Assembly (NCBI RefSeq): GCF_000004075.3
Contig: NC_026661.2
Location: 1-64,000 of the forward strand
Direction of reading: 5' to 3'
Source: Cucumis sativus
Lineage: Eukaryota; Streptophyta; Magnoliopsida; Cucurbitales; Cucurbitaceae
Length of the DNA: 64,000 bases
Shown in pieces: positions 47,280-57,441 of this stretch. The notes under the pieces were generated by a model. It had not been told where the DNA came from. It saw only the letters and a program-made list of their open reading frames with translations, and ran no database searches. The position numbers and the translations under genes were made by a program. Positions within the stretch are counted from its first letter, which is position 1. Each line of letters starts with the position of its first letter.

Positions 47280-49270
47280 TGTAACGACCCAACTTTTATA
47301 GGTAAGTCGAGGTCATTAATTTTTAACAAAAGACTTTGGTTGATACAAAATGAAACGTAAGTCAATTTAAAAACAATTTATGTAAGGCCTGATTTTCAAA
47401 TATTCAAGAAAACTTAAAAATAACACTATTTACAAATAAAAGTTTGTAAACTAAGTTTTAGTACATCTTAAACCTCAAAAGAAACCATAAGCGGAAGCAA
47501 AATGACACATTTCCTATGGCAATCACGCTTCCTTCCTGCCCCTCGCCGGTTTGCCACCTTTATTTCCTTTGCCTGAAAATTAAACATAAGAAGGGTGAGT
47601 ATAACAATACTCAGTAAGAGACCCTCTACTGGTCTCGTCAGGGGAAAATAAATTGTTAAAGTTCTATTGGGACACCCTGTACAGTCGCAGTCTTGTGATC
47701 CCGTAGGATACACATCTCAGTCTAACGCCCCGAGGAACGTACATATCAGTCTAACGCCCGAGGGACGTACATATCAGTCTAGTGTTCTGCAGAAACACAT
47801 ATCAGTCAAATGCTCCCGAAGGTGCAAAATAAATTGGTGATCCGTGGGACACCTACAAGGTAAACATCCCAATACAATCTAACAATTTATCCCTCATTCC
47901 ATTCAATCCATCTTTCAGTTACTTCAAAACATAAAGTTCTTTCTCTCAACGTCCTAACAGTCAACTTAACTCACTTTAGTCATATGTCTGTCAATAATAT
48001 ACTAATACGTCAGTCAATCAAACTATACAGTCAATACACCCCTCAGTTCACCAGCACAAACCACAGTTCAGTATAATCCACATCCAACCGAAACAAATTC
48101 ACTAGTTCACATCCAAATCTTTATACAACACAATCTATTAATATCATCATGTACACATAAGCATAATTTCAGTCATTCACATGTATACTTTCGGCAATCC
48201 ACATCAATTCACACAACAATGTATATATATATGTTTCCAGTCAAATACAACATACACTAAACATTTAGTCTGCAACCAAACATGTACATCTTAATCATCA
48301 TCCATACAGTCCAACACAACTCAAAAACTTTAGGTGAGTCCAGTAGAAAGTCCCTTACCTCAAAGTTGGGGAAGCTCCTTAATCAACTAACGTCCTCGAA
48401 ACAATCCTAAGCACAACAACACAAAATTCAATTACTTTCACGATACATATCTCACTTACTTTCCTCAACGTAAGTTCCAACTCACCGATATATTGGCAAA
48501 CTGAACCCTCAACAATTCACAAATTGGTTGTGAATTTAAGTGATCCAAAGTTACCTTTCACACCTTCAAGAATAATTTATCAAATTAGTCAATTAACCCA
48601 TCCGTAACGTTTGAACACCTTGAAAACATCACAACCCATACTTAAATTGTTTTGTAAACGACTACAATTTCATAACTTCAATCTTACCAACAAAACTTCG
48701 ACAGAGACAGAGACGATTAGGATGGGGCACGGCGACGCAGATCTGGGTAACGGCGCAGAGACAGAGGTCGCGCGGCGGTGCTGGGCAGAGGTCACGCGGC
48801 GGCTGACGGTTGCAGCGGCAGTTTTTGGATCGAAGAGAAAAAAAGGGTGGCGGTTGGGTTCGACTTCGGTGAACGGAGACAGAAACAGACGAAACCGGTG
48901 GACGGCTCGATCTAGCGGTGCAGATCTGGACAGAGGGTCACACGGCGGTGGGCGGAAGGTCACGCGGCGGCCTTGCTTCGCAACAGAGACGGCGGCCGAC
49001 GGTTGCAGCGGCGGTTTGGCTTGGCCTGACCGTCGACGTCGAACGAAAGAGGAAGAAAGAAAAGAAGGGGTGGTTGGACTGCGGCTGCGCACGAACGGAA
49101 AGAGAATAGATGGGGCGGCGGTTGCTGCGAACGGGAAGGAGAACGCACGGGGAGGAAGGAGAAGAGAGAAAAGAAAAGAAAAAGAAAAGAAAAGAAATAT
49201 ATATATATATATATATATAAATTAAAAAAAATGTATATATATATATATTTTTTACCTTTGGGACTTTACA
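47280..49270 (-). repeat. Gy-D 3' LTR (1991 bp), Gy-B type
   Basis: Type B leader (48660-49170), (TA)n at 49198-49250. Donor-like site at 48358, acceptor-like at 47573 (786 bp). Two minisatellite copies near 47720-47785. Confidence 0.92.
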
Positions 49271-49307
49271 TTCTTCCCCCCTTAAGAAACTTTCGTCCTC
49301 GAAAGTT
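49271..49307 (-). other. Gy-D polypurine tract and hairpin
   Basis: Purine run on the minus strand against the LTR; hairpin AACTTTCG-AGGA-CGAAAGTT at 49288-49307. Confidence 0.83.
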
Positions 49308-49339
49308 CTAATCCTGAAATAACTCTGGATAACGAGTCC

Positions 49340-50397
49340 TCATCTCTTCTTCTCGCTCCCATGTCGCTTCTTCAATTCGATGATTCTGCCACAAAACTTT
49401 ACTAATGGAATGCTTCTATTACGAAGCATCTTTACCTCTCTAGCCAGAATCTCCACAGGTTGTTCTACATAGCTCAAATGCTCATCAATCTCCAAGGGTT
49501 CATAGTCTACTACATGAGATGTATCCACACATACTTCCTCAACATCGAAACATGGAAAATATTATGAACTGCAGAGAGAGATGGTGGTAATGCCAAGCGA
49601 TACGCCACAACACCAACCCTCTCTAAGATCTCAAATGGTCCAACAAAACGAGGACTTAACTTTCCTTTCTTCTCAAAACGCATAACACCCTTCATAGGTG
49701 CTACCTTCAAGAATACCTTTTCTCCCACATCGAACTTAAGGTCTTTTCGCTGTACATCCGCATAACTCTTCTGTCGACTCTGCGCTGTTTGCATAAGTGC
49801 TCTAATATTTTGAATAGCCTCATTAGTAGACCGAACTAATTCAGGTCCCATCAATCTATGTTCACCAACCTCACTCCAACAAACAGGGGTTCTACAACAT
49901 TTGCCATACAAAGCCTCAAATGGTGCCATACCGATGGTAGCCTGAAAACTGTTGTTATAAGCAAACTCCATCAAATGTAGATGAAAGTCCCAACTACCTA
50001 GAAACTCTATAACACAAGCTCGTAGCATATCCTCTAAAACTTGGTTCAAACGTTCAGTTTGACCATCAGTCTGTGGATGAAAAGCTGTACTGAAATCCAA
50101 CCTCGTACCCATAGCAGTCTGAAGTCCCTTCCAAAACTTGGAAGTAAACCGTGCATCCCTATCAGAAACAATCGATACAGGCACTCCATGCAGTCTCACA
50201 ATCTCAGTTAAATACAACTCTGCCCACTTACTAGCAGTATAAGTGGATTTCCCTGGTACAAAATGTGCCGATTTCGTAAGTCTGTCTATGACAACCAAAA
50301 TCACTGTGAAACCCTTCAGGGTCTTAGGCAGCCCTGAAATAAAATCCATCGACACATTCTCCCACTTCCACTCTGGCACACTTAAGGGTTGTAACAA
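49340..50397 (-). pseudogene. Gy-D integrase core and C-terminus
   Basis: The longest integrase frame in the window, 295 codons at 49510-50397. WENVSMDFISG, SDRDARFTSKFW and TERLNQVLEDM give the DDE triad region. [15 protein letters not shown] and HVSMLRKYV follow. A small change near 49515-49530 shifts the frame into the chromodomain-like tail at 49340-49528 (EILAREVKMLRNRSIPLVK). It would join cDNA to the target DNA. Confidence 0.9.
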
Positions 50398-50438
50398 ACC
50401 TGCTGGTTTCTGTCTAGGTGCCTTAACTTGCTGACATA

Positions 50439-50972
50439 CTAGACACTAACTAACAAATTCCGCCACTTCCTTTTCATATTCCGCCACCAATAAAATCGTT
50501 TTAGATCCTGATACATTTTCGTGCTACCAGGATGCATTGGAAATGGGGAATTATGGGCTTCATCTAGTAAGTCAATCTTAACTGTACTGTTCGCTGGCAC
50601 ACACAAACGTCTTTCAAACATCAACCCACCATCAGAGGATATGGAGAACTCATCAGTCTGCCCTGTTTCAACAAGGCGACATCTCTCCATCAAATAAGGA
50701 TGACTACTCTGAGCATCAACAATCTTCTGCCTTAGAGTCGGTTGCACCGTTAATTGAGCCAACTGTGAGGTGACTCTCCCCACAGACACTGCAATCTCAG
50801 CTCTCTCCAAGTCTCGATGCAATGGTACCTGTCTAGTAATGAGTGCTGCCGAATGTGATACTTTTCTACTAAGAGCATCAGCCACCACATTCGCCTTACC
50901 AGGATGGTACAATATCTCACAGTCATAATCTTTTACCAACTCGAGCCACCTTCGTTGTCTCATATTCAACTC
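50439..50972 (-). pseudogene. Gy-D RNase H tail and integrase zinc-binding domain
   Basis: Open from 50969. It is separated from the preceding PR-RT-RNase H frame by a nonsense change at 50978-50980 on the + strand (TTCTAAGTG where relatives have TTCTGAGTG; CAG to TAG on the coding strand). It contains VVADALSRK and [22 protein letters not shown]-run one base short near 50470 ends the frame before the last cysteines. Confidence 0.88.
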
Positions 50973-50975
50973 CTT

Positions 50976-52433
50976 CTAAGTGAAGAAGTACTTTAGGCTC
51001 TTATGGTCAGTAAAGATTTGTATCTTTTCACCGTACAAGTAATGTCTCCATATCTTCAATGCAAAAACCACTGCTGCCAACTCCAAATCATGTATGGGGT
51101 AGTTCTGCTCGTGACTCTTCAACTGACGAGAGGCATAAGCAACCACCTTACCTTTCTGCATCATAACACAACCCAGTCCTTTCTTGGAAGCATCACTGTA
51201 AATCACAAAACTTCCAGATCCATCTGGTACAGTAAGGACCGGTGCAGTAACTAACCTTTGCTTTAAGTTCTGAAAACTGTCCTCGCAAGCTGGACTCCAA
51301 ACAAACGGAGTTCCCTTCCTTGTCAACTGAGTCAAAGGAGTAGCCAAACATGAAAAATCCTCCACAAACCTCCGGTAGTACCCTGCTAAACCCAGAAAAC
51401 TACGAACCTCACCAACTGTAGAGGGTCGAGACCAACTGGTAACCGCTTCTATCTTTGCAGGGTCTACTGAAACTCCCTCACTGGAAACCACATGACCAAG
51501 AAAAGTGTCTAAGAAATCCTTAAACACCCTGTTCATCAAATCCATAAATACAGCAGGTGCATTAGTCAAACCAAAAGACATTACTATGAATTCATAATGT
51601 CCATACCTCGAACGAAAAGCAGTCTTAGGAATATCACGGTCTCTAATCCTCAACTGGTGATAACCTGACCATAATTCAATCTTAGAGAACACTGTGGCTC
51701 CCTGTAACTGATCGAACAAATCATCGATTCTGGGTAAAGGATATCTGTTCTTGACTGTTACTTTATTCAACTCTCTATAGTCAATGCAAAGACGCATCGA
51801 CCCATCCTTCTTCTTCACAAACAATACTGGTGCACACCAAGATGACACACTAGGTCGAATAAAGCCTTTGTCAAGCAATTCCTGTAACTGTACCTTCAAT
51901 TCTTTCAACTCAGCAGGAGCCATCCTATAAGGGGCTCTAGAAATAGGAGTAGTGTTTGGCTCCAACTCAATGGCAAAATCAACCTCTCTATGTGGCGGTA
52001 GTCCTGGAAGATCTTTTGGAAACACATCTGGGTATTCTCTTACCACAGGTTCTGAAGTTAAAGAAGTCTCACCTTCCCTAGTATCCACCACACTTGCCAA
52101 AATACTCCAAGTACCCTGGTTGAGTAGTTTACTAGCTTTCATAGCTGAGATTACTTTAGGCAGTACTACTGTTCCTACCCCCTTGAATTTAAAGCTAGAT
52201 GCAGTAGGGGGACTGAACACAACTTCCTTACGAGAACAATCAATACTAGCATGATTAGTAGCTAGCCAATCCATACCTAAAATTACATCAAAGTCACACA
52301 TATCTAATACCAACAAGGTTACGTCCAGCACACGACCAGCTATCTCAATTTCACATGCTTTAATCTTTTCCTTAGACAACATAATTTCTCCAGACGGTGT
52401 AGACACTGACAAAACATAGTCTAAGGGTTCCAT
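50976..52433 (-). pseudogene. Gy-D protease tail, RT and RNase H, catalytic box deleted
   Basis: A 485-codon open frame, yet RT cannot be active as read. The protease tail ([13 protein letters not shown]) leads to [13 protein letters not shown] and [14 protein letters not shown]. The motif A aspartate is replaced: [12 protein letters not shown] instead of [12 protein letters not shown]. At 51501-51505 an exact 150-bp in-frame deletion with AAAAG at the joint removes 50 residues including [10 protein letters not shown]. RNase H motifs ([19 protein letters not shown]) remain until the nonsense codon. The deletion coincides with the switch between Gy-B-like and Gy-C-like sequence. Confidence 0.92.
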
Positions 52434-53732
52434 CTAAGCATGCATGCATCACAAAAAGCGATGAAATAAATGAATGAGAAGATCCCGAGTCAAACAAGGT
52501 CAAGGCAAAATGCCCTAACACTGGTAATGTACCTGTCACTATTGTGCCGACCTTCTCTGCCTCTGATCTATTAGTGGCAAAGATTGTACCACGCTGTGGA
52601 GGTCTCTCTCCCTGACTGCTCGATCCAGCCCAGTAGATCTCAAGGGACACCTATCAGCCATGTGTCCCTCTTGCTTGCACTTATAACAGACTCTCGTTCC
52701 ATCAAACAACGACCCAGGTGGCGTTTCCCACATGTATTACATACTGGCCTCTCTCGAGTAGTGTCTCCTGCACCGCCAGAACTCTGCTGGAAACTGCGAA
52801 AAGGATCGCCTGGTCTCAAGTTCCTCTGAGGAACTCCTACAGTTCTCTACTCTACTTTTCTCTTTTGACCCGACGACGATCCCTTATCAAAGCTCCTTGG
52901 CTGTATTTCATCATTCCCAATGCTCATATCCACTGTCAGACGCAGTGCTTCAGCTTGGGTAGTGGGCTTTAGTGCTCGCACAAAGCCCCTAATTTCATCT
53001 CTCAATCCCTTGACGAACCTATCAGCTCTAGCCTGCTCATTACTAACAAGCTCAGGGGCAAAACGTGACAGCATATCAAACTCCTGGTCGTACTCCTCGA
53101 CTGTCATATATCCTTGCTTCAACTCCAAGAATTCCTGGCTTTTGGCGTCTCTAAGGTTAGCCGAGAAAAACTTGGTATAGAACAGTCCTTAAACTGATCC
53201 CAGGTAATTTGCCTCAATCTCCACCTAGCATGCGCATTGTAGTCCCCACCAGATAATGCCTCTGTCCCTCAGTAGAAAACAGCACACTGAACTCTGTGCT
53301 CCTCGGGACATCTCATGTAATTAAATATGGTTTCCACAGAGGACAACCACATTTCAGCTTTAGTAGGATCCTCCAGTGACCCATCAAACGTCTGAGGGTC
53401 ATACTTCTGAAAGTCCCTCAAATGTTTCGCCTCAGCAGAAAGTTGGTTCGGTAATCCTTGTGCACGAGGGGCTGCAGTGCAGGGGGAACTACAGGTGCAG
53501 TGGAACCGCAGGTTCCTGCTGGTTTTGAGCTATAGCTGTCATAAGTTTTGTAAACCTCTGCTCCATGTGAGCAGACAGTGCATCAAACTCAACGTGAGTC
53601 ACGGGTGCAGCAGGAATTCGCTGTTCAGCTTGACCCTCAGTAGGCTGATTACGACCTGCGCCTCTACCTCGACCTCCTACTCCTCTACCTCGCCTCTACG
53701 ACCTCCTCTACGTACACCCTCCTTGGCGGCAT
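52372..53732 (-). pseudogene. Gy-D gag and protease N-terminus, frameshifted
   Basis: The likely ATG is at 53732 (MPPR). Capsid is partly open at 52847-53128 (EEYDQEFDMLSRFAPEL). Nucleocapsid is at 52539-52733 (CYKCKQEGHMADRC), protease N-terminus at 52372-52650 (LFDSGSSHSFIS). Small indels near 53180-53280, 52865, 52700, 52630 and 52435 break it. Indel markers here agree with Gy-C, not Gy-B. Confidence 0.85.
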
Positions 53733-53956
53733 AATTCCTATTATCCACCAACAACACTCTTTAACAAAATCTTAATCATAAGCATAAGCAAGTCTTTATC
53801 GTCATGCAATCTAGTTTAATTTAGGCAAGGTCATGCAAATAAACCATACATATAAGCATCAAGCATACCTGACGAGAGACGAAGGGTCGCGTTAGCCATA
53901 GGAACACAAAAACATAGACTTACATCGTAAGTCAGTCTACAGAACCTAAAACTTAG

Positions 53957-53968
53957 GCTCTGATACCA
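53957..53968 (-). other. Gy-D primer-binding site
   Basis: + strand GCTCTGATACCA, two bases from the 5' LTR. Confidence 0.92.
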
Positions 53969-53970
53969 AC

Positions 53971-55727
53971 TGTAACGACCAACTTTCTATGTAAGTCGAG
54001 GTCGTTATTATTTTTTTTACACCTCACAAGAACCCATAAGTGGAAGCAAAAACACGTTTCCTATAGCATCACGCTTCCTTCCTGCCCCTCGCCTGTTTGG
54101 CGCCTTTATTACCTTTGCCTGAAAATTAAACATAAGAAGGGTTAGTATTTAAATACTCAGTAAGAGACCCTCTACTGGTCTCGTCAGGGGAAAATAAATT
54201 GTTAAAGTTCTATTGGGACACCCTGTACAGTCGCAGTCTTGTGATCCCGTAGGATACACATCTCAGTCTAACGCCTCGAGGGACGTACATATCAGTCTAA
54301 CGCCCCGAGGGACGTACATATCAGTCTAGTGTTCTGCAGAAACACATATCAGTCAAATGCTCCCGAAGGTGCACAATAAATTGGTGATCCCGTGGGACAC
54401 CTACAAGGTAAACATCCCAATACAATCTAAAAATTTTCCCCTCATTCCATTCAACCCATCTTTCAGTTACTTCAAGTCACAAAGTTCTTTCTTTCAACAT
54501 CCTAACAGTCAACTTATTTTACTACAGTCATATGTCTGTCAATAATATGCTAATACATCAGTCAATCCACTATACAGTCAATGCACCCCTCAGTTCACCA
54601 GCACACAGTCATACTTTAGCGTAATCATACACCCAATCTAAACGAGAATCTCATACAAACACAATCTACAATCTCCGTCCTGTCCATATACACACATTTA
54701 TATATAGATTCCATGACAATCACGACATACATTCGACGTCAAGTCTACTTCAATTCATATACATTCATATATATTTTCAGTCAACCCACAGTATACATTC
54801 AACACACATACAGTTCACAATCACAGTTCACAATCACAATTGAGTCCAGTAGAAAATCCCTTACCTCGATTTTATGTAAAATTTCTTGGTCGAACTAATT
54901 CCAACAAACAAACCCCAAAGAGTAAAGAATCGAATTCCAACAAAGCTTAAGGCGTAACTCAAGGACAGTAACTCCAAATCACCGATGTCGCCTTCAAGAA
55001 CAAACATCAATTCAACCAATTAAACAAACATCACATCTTAATGTATTTACAAATGTAAAACCTTATTACCCAACAATCTCATCCTTACCAATAACTTATA
55101 ACAAGACTTTGACAATCAACGTTAAAATAGAAGTTGCCGCAGCAGGATCTACACAAAAGAAATCGTGCAAACAAATCTGCACGCGAATCGGTCCACAATT
55201 CGTAAATGGACAGCGAGTATCGACGAAGACAGAATGGTTCGGACGTTCAACAGCAGTTACGCGCGGACGGGAGTAGCCCGGCAACGTAGCCGAACTCGTA
55301 CGATGCGGCGTGACCTGCGTCGGCGAGGCTGTTCGTGACTGAGGCGTGCGATTTGCCTCGCGAACGGAGATAGAGACGACGGCTGGGTTGGCTTCGACGG
55401 AGACAGGTGTTGCGCGGCAAAACTGGGCAGAGGCGGAAGAGCAACGGCAGTAACAGGTGGATGGTCGTGGCAGTTTCGATCCGAAGGAGAAAGAAAACGA
55501 CCGGAAAGAAAATAAGGGCGGCGGTTCCCGGGCTGCGACGCAGATCTGGATCAGACAGTTACGCGGCGGCTGCTGCAAGGCTGCTTCGCGAACGGAGATG
55601 GAGAACGGAGTGGAGAAGATGGATAGGGGTCGCGGTCGCACGGGGAAGAAGAAGGGAGAAAAGAAAAGAAAAAGAAAAGAAGAAAAGAAGAGAAAAAAAT
55701 AAAGAAATTTTTTAATATTAAAATAAA

Positions 55728-55772
<45 letters not shown>

Positions 55773-55790
55773 TTTTCTTTGGGCATTACA
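53971..55790 (-). repeat. Gy-D 5' LTR (1820 bp), Gy-C type
   Basis: Type A leader; (TA)n at 55733-55767. Donor-like site at 54864, acceptor-like at 54119 (746 bp). Two minisatellite copies near 54270-54330. Near 54020 about 0.12 kb is missing compared with the Gy-C 5' LTR. Confidence 0.91.
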
Positions 55791-55915
55791 TAATATTACT
55801 TTAATAGAATTTAATCCATATTTTCATAGAATATTTAATAAATGAAAATCTTAAACGTGGTTCACTTTTCTTTTTATTTTTAATAATATTATTAATAATA
55901 AAAAGAGTAAATTGG

Positions 55916-55970
55916 TTTAGAGGATATGCTACGAGCTTGTGTTATAGAGAATATCATACATACATATTAA
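55916..55970. other. Filler-DNA junction with integrase fragment
   Basis: About 34 bp (55916-55949) match the gypsy integrase segment encoding LEDMLRACVIE, in sense on the + strand. About 22 bp (55947-55968) then match the unit segment GAGAATATCATACATACATA from far away in the repeat. The MITE interior resumes after that. Joints share 3-4 bases. Confidence 0.88.
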
Positions 55971-56177
55971 CATATATATATATATATATATTTAGTTTTT
56001 AAAATAAAGCAATTCAGTTCGGTTTGAGAATCGGTTCTTAACATCTTAAACTGAACCGAACCGAATTTTTATGTGGTTTTTTTTAAATAGAAATCGAATC
56101 GAACCGAACCATATGCATTCGATTTCGGTTCGATTAGTGATTCGATTCAGTTTTCAACTTCATTTTGAACACCCCTA
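55970..56177. mobile_element. hAT-type MITE, truncated copy
   Basis: Only the right third remains, beginning in the internal (TA)n tract and ending GAACACCCCTA at 56177; the flank is TTACAGAT (relatives TTACATAT). Confidence 0.85.
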
Positions 56178-57441
56178 TTACAGATACTAGAGAATAACAA
56201 ATATTTTAATGACATATATTACATATACTCATCATAATTATTTCTCATTCATGTTCTTGTAAACATAAACAACTTTCATATATAATTAATATTATTTCAA
56301 ACATAATGTATTATTTACTACGTAAGATATGAATACTTAAATAAAATAAATAAATAAATTGATATAAGAACATTTCACTAATAAAATATACATTATATTA
56401 TTCAATATATACTATAATTATATAAAAATATATGAAAAAGAATGCAAAATAAAAAATGACAATTTTTTAATAAAATCATAAAAAGCAAACTAAGGACAAT
56501 TTTTATTATTAATATTACTTTAATAGAATTAATCCATATTTTCATAGAATATTTAATAAATGAAAATCTTAAACGTGGTTCACTTTTCTTTTTATTTTTA
56601 ATATATTATTAATAATAAAAAGAGTAAATTGGTCATTTTTACTCTATATTTGTATAAAATATTAGTCAATTTATGATATTTTTGAAAATTTTAAAAAATT
56701 TATTGCAATTAATTTTGTAACATGGTATACAATTTTGAGTACACTTAGATAAAAATTCAAAAGAAAAAAAATTTCACATTATATAAGATCAAGTCTAAAC
56801 GGTATAAATTGAACCGCTGTTAAAACCGAATAAACAAACCACACCATTTATGTACAAAACAAAAAACACAGTTTGTTGCTGGCTCAAATAGTCCAAACCG
56901 AATTTAAATGGTTCGGCGTCTATTTCAGCTTCAGTCTTCTGGATTCAAGGAAATTTTGATCTTCCAAGTCTTCAATATTTCAGGAGATGATGATCTCGAA
57001 GTTGATAAAGAACTTGCACGTCTTGAGAGCTCTATAGAAGTTTGAATCTTCAATTCTTCAAAGCTTCTGTACTTCAGAGCTTCATTTCTTCCTTCAACAA
57101 AAGATCTCTCGAATGAATGACAAAGGTCTCTATTTATAGAGAAAATTTTGTGGACTTTATGTGGGCTTGGACCCATTTGCTTGTTGAGTTGTTGAGCTTG
57201 GACTTGGGCTTGGGCCCATTTTCTTAGTGGGCTTAGGCCCCTTTATTTGGCCTGATTTTTTTATCAGGGGCTTGAATTGGGTTGGAAAACTTGACTACCC
57301 AAATCCAATCAAATTATAATCATCACAACTTGGGTGTGACGACGTGGTGTAATTTCATTGGTTGAAATTTCTTGCTCAACAATTACATTTATACTACTCC
57401 ATAATACATATATATGTTGTTAGTCATATAAAAACATTTAC

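Larger units (their letters stand above)
47280..55790 (-). mobile_element. Gy-D: mosaic Ty3/gypsy element with mismatched flanks
   Basis: Complete layout: 5' LTR 53971-55790, PBS, gag, protease, RT, RNase H, integrase, PPT, 3' LTR 47280-49270. The left LTR ends GGGACTTTACA like Gy-B and its flank is the Gy-B site ATATC. The right LTR ends GGGCATTACA like Gy-C and its flank is the Gy-C site TAATA. No target duplication exists. Single-base markers are Gy-B-like left of about 51412 and Gy-C-like right of about 51505. It therefore looks like a recombination product of two elements, not one insertion. Confidence 0.9.
55791..57441. repeat. Rearranged tandem unit (5/6)
   Basis: Unit sequence resumes at the Gy-C site (TAATA), runs to about 55915, then a patchwork junction, then unit sequence from inside the MITE (about 55970) to about 57415. 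A further deletion of about 0.15 kb at 57415-57420 joins ATATATAT to GTTGTTAGTC. It ends at Gy-E. The promoter-like block is near 57128. No gene is supported; the 81-codon frame at 56931-57176 falls in this repeat. Confidence 0.85.
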
